From: Comamonas testosteroni | Lineage (GTDB): Bacteria > Pseudomonadota > Gammaproteobacteria > Burkholderiales > Burkholderiaceae_C | Length of the DNA: 64,000 bases | Direction: 5' to 3' | Assembly: GCF_030505195.1 (NCBI RefSeq) | Contig: NZ_CP129672.1 | Coordinates: 4,560,501-4,624,500 of the forward strand | Part shown: positions 27,915 to 37,963 of the stretch, piece after piece | Position numbering within the stretch: the stretch's first letter is position 1 | How the letters are laid out: each line of letters starts with the position of its first letter | Translations under genes and position numbers: made by a program | The notes under the pieces: model-generated | The model's input: only the letters and a program-made list of their open reading frames with translations | Databases searched by the model: none | What the model was told of the DNA's origin: nothing

Positions 27915-29414
27915 TCAGCCGTGTTCACCCAGCCATTGCTGAGCCAGCTCACGTATGTTGTCGCAGGCATCGTGTGCGGCGGCATGCTCAATCGCAGCTC
28001 GCTGCGCTGCGCTGGCTTTTTTCCAATACCGCAGGCCCAGCATGGCCTGATAGCGTACGCCGTCGTTGCTGTCGTGACTCAGGGCCTGTGCCAGTGCAGG
28101 GGTGATGCGCCTGCCCGCAGCGGCACCAAGGCTTCGCTCTCCCATGATGCAGGCAGCATGCACGCGCACCAGAGCGTGAGCGGACTGCAAAGCGCACAGG
28201 GCTTGCTCCAAATCCGCAACCCGAAGGCTGCAATAACCACCTCCAGGTGATAGTTCTTCATTCAGCGCCTGGGTCAAGGCCGGGTGCTTGAGGTCGAGCG
28301 CACGCTCCAGTGGCGCGTAGTCAAGGTGCAGGGGCGTGGTTCCCGGCTTGCTGTTCCAGGAGCGGTAGGGGTGGGCAATGCCTTGCGCGATCCTCTCCGC
28401 AGGCACGGTCGGGCCACCTATTTGCTGCTGCAGCCATTCCTGGTCGCCTAACGCCCCCAGGGCACTGGCGCACCAGCCTCGCTCGCTTTCTTGCCCTGGG
28501 CTGTGGATGGGGGCCTGCACCTGCTGGCGCAGTACAGTCAGTATCTGTTCGTCCCGGTAGGCCATCTGGGCCAGCAGCATGGCCGCACGCCACTGTTTGC
28601 CAGGCCGAGTCAGCATGGGCAGCAGCGCATGAGCCACCTGGCGGTGATCCATGACAAGCAGTGCAGCTTCTGCCTCCTCGCCCAGCGATTGCGCCTCTTT
28701 GCGGCTCAGTCCCAGTTCCGTGCACCCGATACCTTCCAGGCAGCTCAAATGGTATTGCAGCTGTTGAGCGGGGGAGAGTGCAGCCACTCTGGCGCGTCTT
28801 TGCGCATCCAGGTCATGGCTGGGAAACAAGGCAAGAAAGCGCGCCTGCCCCATGCTCTGGCGCGCCAGGGCTTCGCATTCCTGAGTGTCTTGCACATAGA
28901 TCAGCACCGTAAACTCAGGAGTGAGCTGGCTGGCCCAGGGCGATTTTTGACAGGCTTTGGTCAGCTGCTTGCAGATGCGGATCAGCGTCTTGATCAGGTG
29001 CGCCTCGGTACGCAACCAGTGGGCAGGCGTGCTTTTGTTGGCTTCGGCCAGCAAGGCTTGCTCCAGTTGCTCCAACTCCTGAGAGTCGGAGGCCGAATCC
29101 AGCGCTTCCCATTCCCAATCCGGCGGGTTCCAGCGCAGAGTGCCCAACTGGCCGGTATCCAGGTCGAATTCGGACAAGCGGCTCTGCGGCTTTGGGGCAT
29201 TCACCATTTGTGAATAGGCCCGCTCGCTATTGGCAGACAGCGTGGGCAGGTAAATGGGGCCGTCCTGCTCACGGTACAGGCCGTTCAGTGCCAGTGCGTA
29301 GATGCTTTCTTGAGGGTTCGCGGCCAGGAACGCCTGAGCATCTTGCCAGTAGATGCTGAATAAAGTCTGTTCAAACTGCTTCCAGTCCAGCGATGCAGAA
29401 GTTGTGGCAACCAT
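27915..29414 (-). CDS. DUF4303 protein with C-terminal HEAT-like repeats
   Basis: 499 residues. The first 110 match a DUF4303 layout: DWKQFEQTLFSIYWQDAQAF, ESIYALALNGLYR, LPTLSANSE and the closing LRWNPPDWEWEAL. The rest is helical, with repeated Ala/Leu-rich units (LEQALCALQSAHALVRVHAA, ALSHDSNDGVRYQAMLGLRY) like HEAT repeats. No enzymatic motif is seen. It is predicted cytoplasmic. It starts 15 bp after metY ends and leads into the hydrolase and DUF1911-like genes, so a common transcript is likely. Role unknown; the neighbour suggests a link to toxin immunity. Confidence 0.6.
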   Translation of the reverse strand: MVATTSASLDWKQFEQTLFSIYWQDAQAFLAANPQESIYALALNGLYREQDGPIYLPTLSANSERAYSQMVNAPKPQSRLSEFDLDTGQLGTLRWNPPDWEWEALDSASDSQELEQLEQALLAEANKSTPAHWLRTEAHLIKTLIRICKQLTKACQKSPWASQLTPEFTVLIYVQDTQECEALARQSMGQARFLALFPSHDLDAQRRARVAALSPAQQLQYHLSCLEGIGCTELGLSRKEAQSLGEEAEAALLVMDHRQVAHALLPMLTRPGKQWRAAMLLAQMAYRDEQILTVLRQQVQAPIHSPGQESERGWCASALGALGDQEWLQQQIGGPTVPAERIAQGIAHPYRSWNSKPGTTPLHLDYAPLERALDLKHPALTQALNEELSPGGGYCSLRVADLEQALCALQSAHALVRVHAACIMGERSLGAAAGRRITPALAQALSHDSNDGVRYQAMLGLRYWKKASAAQRAAIEHAAAHDACDNIRELAQQWLGEHG

Positions 29415-29429
29415 GTTTGTTCAGGTCTC

Positions 29430-30728
29430 TCAGGCCGCTTTCTCGGCCGCCTTGAGGGCGCGCTTGAGGTCGTCGATCAGATCGTCGGCGTCTTCCAGGC
29501 CGATAGACAGCCGGATCGTTCCCTGGCCGATGCCTGCCTGGGCCAGCGCCTCGTCGCTCATGCGGAAATGCGTGGTGCTGGCGGGGTGGATCACGAGAGA
29601 GCGGCAGTCGCCCACATTGGCCAGATGGCTGAAGACCTTCAGTGTCTCGATGAACTTCTTGCCCTGGTTGCGGTTGCCCGCAATGTCAAAGCTGAACACA
29701 GAGCCTGCGCCGCGCGGCAGCAGCTTGCGGGCCAGAGCGTGCGAGGGGTGGGTCTCCAGCATGGGGTGGCCCACGCGACTGACCAGCGGGTGGCTGGCGA
29801 GGAACTGCACCACTTTTTCGGTGTTGCGCATATGGCGCTCCATGCGCAGCGGCAGCGTCTCTATGCCCTGCAGGATCAGCCAGGCGCTGTGCGGGCTCAT
29901 GCAGGCGCCGAAGTCACGCAGGCCTTCGCGGCGGGCGCGCAGCAAAAAGGCACCCGTGGTGGACTCCTCGCTGAACACCATGTTGTGAAAGCCGTCATAG
30001 GGCTGGGTCAGCTCGGGAAAGCGCCCCGACTTTTCCCAGTCGAAGCTGCCGCCATCGACGACGATGCCGCCAATCACCGTGCCGTGACCGGACAGAAACT
30101 TGGTGGCCGAGTGGTAGACGATGTCCGCGCCATGCTCGAAGGGCTTGATCAGCCAGGGCGAGGTGAGGGTGGAGTCCACCAGCAGCGGAACGCCGGCTTC
30201 GTGGGCGATCTGGCTCACGGTGGGAATGTCCAGCACATCCAGGCCGGGGTTGCCCACGGTCTCGCCAAAGAACAGCTTGGTGTTGGGGCGCACCGCAGCC
30301 TTCCAGCCATCGATGTCGCCGGGCTTCACAAACGTGGTCTCGATGCCGAAGCGCGCCAGCGTGTAGTGCAGCAGGTTCTGCGAGCCGCCATACAGCGCCG
30401 TGCTGGCCACGATGTGGCTGCCCGCGCCCATCAGCGTGGCAATCGACAGGTGCAGCGCCGCCTGGCCGCTGGCCACGGCAATGGCGCCCACGCCGCCTTC
30501 CAGGGCCGAGACGCGCTGCTCCAGCACCGCATTGGTGGGGTTGGAGATGCGGCTGTAGACATGGCCGGGTCGCTCCAGATTGAACAGGCTTGCCGCGTGG
30601 TCGCTGGATTCGAAGACAAAGGACGTGGTCAGATGGATGGGTACGGCACGTGCGCCGGTGGCGGGGTCGGGCTGGGCGCCTGCATGCAGGCTCAGTGTGT
30701 CAAAGCCGGGGTCAGAGTAGCCGGGCAT
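29430..30728 (-). CDS. metY: O-acetylhomoserine aminocarboxypropyltransferase (sulfhydrylase)
   Basis: PLP enzyme making homocysteine from O-acetylhomoserine and sulfide, for methionine synthesis. The 432-residue product has FDTLSLHAGAQPDPATGARAVP at the N-terminus, SRISNPTNAVLEQRVSALEG, SGQAALHLSIATLMGAGSH, the PLP lysine in YHSATKFLSGHG (Lys210) and VGDCRSLVIHPASTTH near the C-terminus. These fit the MetY/Cys-Met metabolism family. Start ATG 30728; the longer frame to 30785 adds non-family residues. First gene of a leftward group of four. Confidence 0.92.
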   Translation of the reverse strand: MPGYSDPGFDTLSLHAGAQPDPATGARAVPIHLTTSFVFESSDHAASLFNLERPGHVYSRISNPTNAVLEQRVSALEGGVGAIAVASGQAALHLSIATLMGAGSHIVASTALYGGSQNLLHYTLARFGIETTFVKPGDIDGWKAAVRPNTKLFFGETVGNPGLDVLDIPTVSQIAHEAGVPLLVDSTLTSPWLIKPFEHGADIVYHSATKFLSGHGTVIGGIVVDGGSFDWEKSGRFPELTQPYDGFHNMVFSEESTTGAFLLRARREGLRDFGACMSPHSAWLILQGIETLPLRMERHMRNTEKVVQFLASHPLVSRVGHPMLETHPSHALARKLLPRGAGSVFSFDIAGNRNQGKKFIETLKVFSHLANVGDCRSLVIHPASTTHFRMSDEALAQAGIGQGTIRLSIGLEDADDLIDDLKRALKAAEKAA

Positions 30729-30804
30729 GTTTTGTCTCCATGGCTGGTTTTGATCGACGCAATGTGTGATCAAGCACGCAATCAAATATCGATTTGGTCG
30801 GATA

Positions 30805-30839
30805 GACGAATGAATATGTAGAAATTCATATGTTTCGTC
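30805..30839. promoter_or_regulatory. inverted repeats between metY and CBS gene
   Basis: GACGAA (30805-30810) and TTCGTC (30834-30839) enclose ATGAAT-N8-ATTCAT in the divergent intergenic region. The symmetry and position suggest an operator, possibly for the sulfur/methionine gene, but no regulator is identified. Confidence 0.35.
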
Positions 30840-30982
30840 ATTGCTTTAGTTTTTCTCAATGCAAGCCATTGTGGGCTATATTTGTGCACGCACCTGCATT
30901 CTGTGTAAAGCGATGCCGCATGTGCTGACACATGCAGGACAAAAGCTGCCACGGCGTGCCAAACAGATTTCGGAGAACAGCA

Positions 30983-31435
30983 ATGAAAGTTAGTGACATC
31001 CTGCGCGTCAAAGGCAATACCCTGTACACGGTGTCGCCCGACGAAAGCCTGGCCGCGGCGGTGCAGGTGATGTCGGAGAAGGACATTGGCTCGCTGGTCG
31101 TGATGGATCACGGCGATGTGGTGGGCATGCTCACCTTCCGCGAAGTGATCCAGGGCTTTGTGAAGACCGGCGGCGTGGAGAACCTCTCCGTGCGCGGCGC
31201 CATGGACGACGCGCCCATGACCTGCACCATGGAAACCGATATGGACGAAGTGCGCCGCATGATGCTGGACCGCCATGCGCGCTACATGCCCGTGATGGAC
31301 AAGCGCATGCTGATGGGCGTGATCTCGCTGTATGACGTGGCCAAGGCCGTGGTGGACAGCCAGAACTTCGAGAACCGCATGCTCAAGGCCTATATCCGCG
31401 ACTGGCCCGAAGGCGAGCGCCAGGGTGCCGAATAA
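30983..31435 (+). CDS. CBS-domain pair protein
   Basis: A 150-residue stand-alone CBS pair: MKVSDILRVKGNTLYTVSPD with the first CBS (VMSEKDIGSLVVMDHGDVVG), then AMDDAPMTCTMETDMDEVRR and the second (MLDRHARYMPVMDKRMLMGV). Such proteins bind adenosyl ligands and regulate partners; the partner is unknown. CGGAGAA precedes the ATG at 30983. Monocistronic, divergent from metY, ended by a strong terminator. Confidence 0.9.
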   Translation: MKVSDILRVKGNTLYTVSPDESLAAAVQVMSEKDIGSLVVMDHGDVVGMLTFREVIQGFVKTGGVENLSVRGAMDDAPMTCTMETDMDEVRRMMLDRHARYMPVMDKRMLMGVISLYDVAKAVVDSQNFENRMLKAYIRDWPEGERQGAE

Positions 31436-31466
31436 GCCCGCTTTTCACGCCCGGCTTTTGCTGCAG

Positions 31467-31488
31467 ACCCCGCCGAGGCGGGGTTTTT
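31467..31488 (+). terminator. intrinsic terminator after CBS gene
   Basis: CCCCGCC and GGCGGGG arms with a 2-base loop, followed by TTTTT. Confidence 0.88.
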
Positions 31489-31578
31489 CATGTCCAGCCT
31501 GGTCTGAGCATGGTGAAAAGACTTTAGGCATGACAGCGCGCAGCCGTTAATCATCACTTCAACGATAATCGGCAGCCT

Positions 31579-32676
31579 ATGAGCGGCAATACCTTCGGCA
31601 CTATTTTCACGGTCACCAATTTTGGTGAGTCCCACGGTCCGGCCATTGGCTGTGTGATTGACGGCTGCCCCCCGGGCATGGCCTTGAGCGAGGCGGATAT
31701 CCAGCATGATCTGGATCGTCGTCGCCCCGGCACCAGCAAGTTCGTCACGCAGCGCAACGAGCCCGATGCGGTGGAGATTCTCTCCGGCGTGTACGAAGGC
31801 AAGACCACGGGCACGCCGATCGCCCTGCTGATCCGCAACACCGATCAGCGCAGCAAGGATTACTCCAATATTGCGCAGAGCTTTCGTCCCGGTCATGCCG
31901 ACTACGCCTACTTTCAGAAATACGGCATCCGCGATCCGCGCGGCGGCGGCCGCTCCTCGGCACGCCTGACGGCGCCTACCGTGGCCGCAGGTGCCGTGGC
32001 CAAGAAGTGGCTCAAGGAAAAGTTCGGCACCGAGTTCCGCGCCTGCATGACCCAGATCGGCGAGCTGCCCATCGGTTTCGAGAGCTGGGAGCATGTGCCG
32101 CACAACCCCTTTTTCGCGCCCGTGGCCGATGTGAGCCGCTTCGAGGAATACATGGAGCAGCTGCGCAAGAGCGGCGACTCCTGCGGTGCGGCGCTGCGTG
32201 TGAACGCCAGCAATATGCCGGTCGGCCTGGGCCAGCCCCTGTATGACCGACTGGACGCCGACATCGCCTACGCCATGATGGGCCTGAATGCCGTCAAGGC
32301 CGTGGAGATCGGCGCAGGCTTTGACAGCGTGGCCCAGCGCGGCACCACGCATGGCGATTCGCTGAGTCCCGAGGGTTTCCGCAGCAATAACGCGGGCGGT
32401 ATCGTGGGCGGCATCAGCACCGGCCAGGATCTGGAAGTGCGCATCGGCATCAAGCCCACCAGCTCCATCATCACGCCGCGTGAATCCATCGATATGCAAG
32501 GTCAAAGCACCGAAGTCATCACCAAGGGCCGTCACGACCCTTGCGTGGGCATTCGTGCCGCGCCGATTGCCGAGGCGCTGCTGGCGCTGGTGGTGATGGA
32601 CCATGCGCTGCGCCACCGCGCGCAGAATGCCGATGTGGATTCCGGCTTGGCCCCGATTCCGGCCTCGGCCAGCTGA
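31579..32676 (+). CDS. aroC: chorismate synthase AroC
   Basis: Last step of the shikimate pathway: converts EPSP to chorismate with reduced FMN. The 365-residue product has [74 protein letters not shown] and the C-terminal [19 protein letters not shown]. All are family signatures, and the length is normal. It is followed by an unrelated lipoprotein phosphatase 50 bp away. Confidence 0.98.
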   Translation: MSGNTFGTIFTVTNFGESHGPAIGCVIDGCPPGMALSEADIQHDLDRRRPGTSKFVTQRNEPDAVEILSGVYEGKTTGTPIALLIRNTDQRSKDYSNIAQSFRPGHADYAYFQKYGIRDPRGGGRSSARLTAPTVAAGAVAKKWLKEKFGTEFRACMTQIGELPIGFESWEHVPHNPFFAPVADVSRFEEYMEQLRKSGDSCGAALRVNASNMPVGLGQPLYDRLDADIAYAMMGLNAVKAVEIGAGFDSVAQRGTTHGDSLSPEGFRSNNAGGIVGGISTGQDLEVRIGIKPTSSIITPRESIDMQGQSTEVITKGRHDPCVGIRAAPIAEALLALVVMDHALRHRAQNADVDSGLAPIPASAS

Positions 32677-32726
32677 CATCGCCCAGACCTTTTTGTGCGT
32701 TACAACCTCTGACTCAGGAGAGTCCG

Positions 32727-34562
32727 ATGGTTGCAGCTGACAAAAAACCGGATCAACGCCAGTCTCGCGCCTTGTCGCCAGGCTGGCGTTGCGCTTTTCG
32801 CAATGCCTCCCGTCCCATGTGCGCTGCGCTGCTCGCGCTGTGTTTGAGTGCCTGTGGTGGCGGTGCGCTCAGGCCGGCCAGCATGGAGATCACCGTGCTG
32901 GGCTTCAATGACCTGCACGGCCATCTGGAGCCGCCCGGGCTGGCGGTGACGGCCCAGAATGCGCAGGGGCGGAACGTCGCCGTGCCCGCTGGCGGCGTGG
33001 CCTACATGGCCCGGGCCATCGCGCAGCGCCGCCAGGCCAGCCGCCATGTGGCGCTGGTCGCGGCCGGGGACATGATCGGGGCTTCGCCCATGGTCTCTGC
33101 GCTGTTTCTCGATGAGCCGACGATAGAAGTGCTCAACCTCATGCGGGTGGACTTCGCGGCCACCGGCAATCACGAATACGACCAGGGTGTGGCCGAGCTG
33201 CTGCGCATGCAAAGCGGTGGCTGCGAGAAGTTCACGAACAAGCAGCCCTGCCAGATCAGCAAGCCCTTCAAGGGGGCGCAGTTCCCGTTTCTTGCGGCCA
33301 ATACACTGCGCGGCGACGGCCGGCCGCTGCTGCCGGCAACCGGGGTGAAGTTCTTCGAGCAGGACGGTCTGCGCATAGGCGTGGGCTTTATCGGCATGAC
33401 GCTCAGGAACACGCCGCATATGGTGCGCCCCAGCGGGGTCAGGGGGCTGACGTTTGCCGACGAGGCGCAGACGGCCAATGCGCTGATTCCACAGTTGCGT
33501 GCGCAGGGGGCCGATGTGATCGTGGTGCTGATCCATGAGGGCGGGGCCACCACGTCCGGCCTGCAGGACGATAGCTGCAAAGGCCTCTCCGGCGCCATCG
33601 TGCCGATTCTGGAGCTGCTCTCGGGCGAGGTCGATGTGGTGATCTCCGGTCATACCCATCGCTCCTATATTTGCGATTACGCCAGGGTGGATGCCCGCAA
33701 GCCGTTTTTACTGACCAGCGCCGGCCAGTACGGCACGCTGCTGACCGAGGTCAGGCTCACGGTGGATGCGCGCACACGCCGCGTGAGCCGCAAATCGGCG
33801 CGCCAGAATATTGTGCAGGGCGAGGCCTATCGCAACCCTGCCGGTCTGGTGGGCCTGCAGCCCGAATTTCCGGTCTTTGATGCCGACGCCCAGGTTGCGG
33901 CGCTGGTGGCGCGCTACCAGGCTGCGGCCCGGCCGCTGGCCGAAGCCGAGGCAGGGCGGCTGGCCGCAGCTGCCAGCCGCATGCCTCAAGTCAATGGCGA
34001 AAGCGTGATGGGGCGCATCGTGGCCGACTCCATACTCGCGGCCACGCGCGATGCCGCTGCGGGCGGGGCGCAGCTGGCCTTTGTGAACCCCGGCGGCGTG
34101 CGCGCCGACCTGGTGCCTGCGGTCGACGGCAGCGTGACCTATGGACAGCTGTTCAGCGTTCAGCCGTTCGGCAATACGCTGATGGTGATGAGCCTGACGG
34201 GCGAGCAGATTCGCCAGGCGCTGGAGCAGCAATTCGACAGCGGCAGCAACACCGTGAGCGCGCCGCGCATCCTGCAGGTGTCCGAGGGCTTCAGCTACCG
34301 CTTCGACCGCAGCCAGCCCGCAGGCCGGCGTGTGAGCGAGCTGCGCCTGAACGGCCGGCGGCTCGAGATGTCGCAGCACTACCGTGTGGGACTGCAAAGC
34401 TATCTGGGCAGCGGCGGCGACAACTTCAGCATCTTCACGCAAGGCATCGATGTGGTGGGCGGCATGCTGGATCTGGATGCCCTGGCCGAGCATGTGCGCG
34501 AGCAAAGCCGCAGCGGCCCGATGGCGCTACCTTTAAAGGAGCGTATTACGCTTGTCCATTAA
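32727..34562 (+). CDS. 5'-nucleotidase-type metallophosphatase lipoprotein
   Basis: 611 residues, exported by a lipoprotein signal peptide (MCAALLALCLSAC, Cys43). The N-terminal metallophosphoesterase domain has TVLGFNDLHGHLE, VAAGDMIGASPM, FAATGNHEYDQG and VVISGHTHRSY. The C-terminal 5'-nucleotidase substrate domain has VNPGGVRADLVP and YGQLFSVQPFGNTLMVMSLTG. It probably hydrolyses extracellular nucleotides or UDP-sugars in the periplasm to recover nucleosides and phosphate. CAGGAG precedes the ATG at 32727; the frame is open further back only inside aroC. Confidence 0.9.
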   Translation: MVAADKKPDQRQSRALSPGWRCAFRNASRPMCAALLALCLSACGGGALRPASMEITVLGFNDLHGHLEPPGLAVTAQNAQGRNVAVPAGGVAYMARAIAQRRQASRHVALVAAGDMIGASPMVSALFLDEPTIEVLNLMRVDFAATGNHEYDQGVAELLRMQSGGCEKFTNKQPCQISKPFKGAQFPFLAANTLRGDGRPLLPATGVKFFEQDGLRIGVGFIGMTLRNTPHMVRPSGVRGLTFADEAQTANALIPQLRAQGADVIVVLIHEGGATTSGLQDDSCKGLSGAIVPILELLSGEVDVVISGHTHRSYICDYARVDARKPFLLTSAGQYGTLLTEVRLTVDARTRRVSRKSARQNIVQGEAYRNPAGLVGLQPEFPVFDADAQVAALVARYQAAARPLAEAEAGRLAAAASRMPQVNGESVMGRIVADSILAATRDAAAGGAQLAFVNPGGVRADLVPAVDGSVTYGQLFSVQPFGNTLMVMSLTGEQIRQALEQQFDSGSNTVSAPRILQVSEGFSYRFDRSQPAGRRVSELRLNGRRLEMSQHYRVGLQSYLGSGGDNFSIFTQGIDVVGGMLDLDALAEHVREQSRSGPMALPLKERITLVH

Positions 34563-34656
34563 GGATTTAAGATGAAAATATATCTGATATCATTTTACAT
34601 CATGCGATTTGTGCTCACTATTTCATAGCGTTTGCCTGCCGCCAGGCACACAAAAC

Positions 34657-34680
34657 AAAAGCCACCCGAGGGTGGCTTTT
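34657..34680. terminator. bidirectional terminator between nucleotidase and nrdR
   Basis: AAAAGCCACCC and GGGTGGCTTTT form a perfect hairpin with a 2-base loop. The A- and T-ends let it act for both the rightward phosphatase gene and the leftward nrdR. Confidence 0.85.
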
Positions 34681-34693
34681 GTCATGGCGGCGC

Positions 34694-35176
34694 TCAGGCC
34701 TGGGGCTTTCTGGCGGCCTTGGCCTTGGGACTGCGAACCTCATCCATGATGTTCTTGAAGTCGTCCACATCCTCGAAGCTGCGGTAGACGCTGGCAAAGC
34801 GGATATAGCCGACCTTGTCCAGGCCCTTGAGCTCGTCCATCACCAGCTCGCCGAGGCGGCTGGAGTCGATTTCACGCTGACCCAGATTGAGCAGCCTGTC
34901 CTCGATGCGCTCTATGGCTGCATCGATGAGCTCGGTGCTCACGGGGCGCTTGCGCAGCGCGATCTGAAAAGAGCCTTGCAGCTTGGCGCGCTCGTATTCG
35001 ATGCGCCGGCCGTCTCTCTTGACCACGGTCGGAAAGCTGACCTCGGGGCGCTCGTAGGTCGTGAAGCGCTTGTCGCAGCCGCCACAGCGGCGGCGGCGGC
35101 GGATGAAGCCCCCGTCCTCGGACTCGCGGGTTTCAACAACTTGCGTGTCCGGGTGGTTGCAGAAGGGGCACTTCAT
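34694..35176 (-). CDS. nrdR: transcriptional repressor NrdR
   Basis: Zinc-ribbon/ATP-cone repressor of ribonucleotide reductase genes. The 160-residue product has the zinc ribbon ([19 protein letters not shown], then [17 protein letters not shown], four Cys) and the ATP-cone domain from [20 protein letters not shown] onward. The last residues are a basic tail. It lies immediately downstream of glyA (21 bp), the common glyA-nrdR order, so it is probably carried on the riboswitch-controlled transcript. Confidence 0.97.
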   Translation of the reverse strand: MKCPFCNHPDTQVVETRESEDGGFIRRRRRCGGCDKRFTTYERPEVSFPTVVKRDGRRIEYERAKLQGSFQIALRKRPVSTELIDAAIERIEDRLLNLGQREIDSSRLGELVMDELKGLDKVGYIRFASVYRSFEDVDDFKNIMDEVRSPKAKAARKPQA

Positions 35177-35197
35177 GGCAGCTCAGCGCAGCAGGAT

Positions 35198-36445
<1,248 letters not shown>

Positions 36446-36450
36446 GGCAG

Positions 36451-36483
36451 TCCTGTGAACTTAGAAATTCCCTTGAGGCCAAG
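36451..36483 (-). promoter_or_regulatory. glyA riboswitch expression platform
   Basis: Between aptamer and ATG are a CCCUUG/CAAGGG hairpin and then GUUCACAGGA with the Shine-Dalgarno AGGA at 36454-36451. GUUCACAG (36460-36453) is exactly complementary to CUGUGAAC inside the 5' aptamer domain (36564-36557). An OFF form that partly covers the Shine-Dalgarno can therefore form at the expense of the aptamer. Control is inferred to be translational. Confidence 0.6.
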
Positions 36484-36600
36484 GGCTGCCCAGGCGAACG
36501 GCTGAAACGCTTGCAGGCTGCAGTCGCTGCGACCCTGGGCGGTACGCTCCCCGGTGGTTCACAGACCTTGCAGTCTGCCGGATTCCACGTCAGCGGCAGA
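36484..36600 (-). promoter_or_regulatory. ZTP (pfl-type) riboswitch aptamer upstream of glyA
   Basis: Reading leftward, the glyA leader contains UGACGUGGAAUCCGGC, ACCACCGGGGAGCGUACC (complement of 36541-36558) and CGCCUGGGCAG (36486-36496). These match the conserved blocks of the pfl motif: GGUGG...ACCACCGGGGAGC and CCGCCUGGGCA. In pfl RNAs the two blocks form the ZTP pocket, joined by a variable linker, as here. pfl RNAs are known upstream of glyA, folD and purH, which fits the downstream gene. A GUGG/CCAC stem and an AGAC/GUCU hairpin are visible in the 5' domain. Motif match made by eye. Confidence 0.85.
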
Positions 36601-36701
36601 AAATTCTGCGCCTATCGCCAGTTGCGTACACCCGCTAGTGTAGCTGAGCCGGCATGGCCGCAGAGCCTATGCCCGTTTTTCCCGCTGGCCCTGGCCGGGG
36701 C

Positions 36702-36728
36702 ATAAAAAAAGCTGGCCGCAGCCAGCTT
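36702..36728 (-). terminator. intrinsic terminator of lytic transglycosylase gene
   Basis: On the leftward strand AAGCTGGC and GCCAGCTT form a hairpin followed by seven T. It stands between the transglycosylase gene and the glyA leader, insulating the riboswitch transcript. Confidence 0.88.
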
Positions 36729-36750
36729 GAGAAATGCAGGGATCTGCCGC

Positions 36751-37584
36751 TTAGAGGTTGGAGTTGGCCAGTGCCACTTGCTGAGCGTGAGAGACCTTGG
36801 TGGCTTCGTCGGACTTGGCCGTCATCAGCGGGCTGGCCTGCAGACCCACGCCTTGGCGCAGGCGCTGGTGTTCGGCAAGCACCTTGGCCGCATAGCCGCC
36901 GTCCGAAGGAAGATTGGCTGCGCCCACGTAATAGCGCAGCCCACCCTCGATGGAGCCGGCGCGGGCAATGCACTCCTTGAGCACCTTGACTCCGACCTTG
37001 AGATTGGTGACGGGGTCGAAGGCCGCGTGCTGGCCGCCAAAGCTTTCGTACTTGTCGGTGTGCACGGAGGTCATCACCTGCATCAGGCCCTGGGCGCCGA
37101 CCGAGCTTTGGGCAAACGGGTTGAAGCTCGACTCAATCGCCATGATGGCCAGAATCAGCGTCGGGTCCAGCTTGTTGGCCTTGCCCTGGGCATAGGCTTC
37201 GCTGACCAGGGCGGCAATCGGTTCGGGCGCCACCCGGTATTTTTTGCTGAGCCAGTAGGCGACAGCCGCCTGCTCCTTGGGCAGGTTCTTGGGGTTGACG
37301 GCCGTGGCGCGGTCGCTGGCGACGACGATGTTGGCGGAAGCAGGGGCTTCCTCCACTTCGGCGGCCGCTACAACGGTGCTGGCGGGCAGACGTGTGTCGA
37401 GCCACTCGCGCAGTTCGGTGGCGCCGGCCAGACGCAGGTCCGGACGAGAGATCAAAATCAGGGCCGAAATGGCCACGGCCAAGCCCAGCAGGGCGAAACC
37501 GTTGTGAGTAAGAGCAAGAAAACCGTGGGCCGTCTTATGGCCCAACGTTCGCGCGGAGGCGATTAATTTTCCTGACGCTGGCAT
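36751..37584 (-). CDS. membrane-anchored lytic transglycosylase (SLT domain)
   Basis: A 277-residue protein with one N-terminal transmembrane segment (FALLGLAVAISALILIS), a variable periplasmic linker and a C-terminal SLT/lysozyme-like domain. ILAIMAIESSFNPFAQ carries the catalytic Glu (Glu151), followed by SVGAQGLMQVM and the LKVGVKVLKECIARAGSIEG helix. It cleaves murein glycan strands to anhydro ends. ATG 37584 has AAAGGA upstream; a longer frame to 37650 exists but lacks such a site. Expressed alone with its own terminator. Confidence 0.88.
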   Translation of the reverse strand: MPASGKLIASARTLGHKTAHGFLALTHNGFALLGLAVAISALILISRPDLRLAGATELREWLDTRLPASTVVAAAEVEEAPASANIVVASDRATAVNPKNLPKEQAAVAYWLSKKYRVAPEPIAALVSEAYAQGKANKLDPTLILAIMAIESSFNPFAQSSVGAQGLMQVMTSVHTDKYESFGGQHAAFDPVTNLKVGVKVLKECIARAGSIEGGLRYYVGAANLPSDGGYAAKVLAEHQRLRQGVGLQASPLMTAKSDEATKVSHAQQVALANSNL

Positions 37585-37963
37585 AGCTTGTCCTTTCTTG
37601 GCTATCGCCCGAGGTCGCACCGGATCAATCTCGCGGAGCAACCAGGACAACTGGCCGATGAGGTTTGCTGCGGGCCGATTAAAAGCGCCCCTTGGGGCGC
37701 CGATCGGTCTGCTCAGTCGTGAGGCAGCGGAAACAAAAAACGCTCATTTCGAGCGCTGGCGGATTCTAGAAGCGCTCTAAATATTCAGTCAACACTAACA
37801 AAAATACTTTTTAGATTTTTAAATTATATAAAAACTGTATGAATGTACAGCTTGCTCGAAAAATTACAGCAAAAAATCACGGATTCAAGAGGTGTATACG
37901 CTCACATCGTTTTATTTGTCATCAAGGCGAAATAAAGTGCAAAAAGCCTGGTAGCCCTACGCG

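Noticed and set aside
36446..36600. Glycine riboswitch or 6S RNA upstream of glyA
   Set aside because: The glycine aptamer blocks are missing and the rod shape of 6S does not fit; the conserved ACCACCGGGGAGC and GCCUGGGCA blocks point to the ZTP class.
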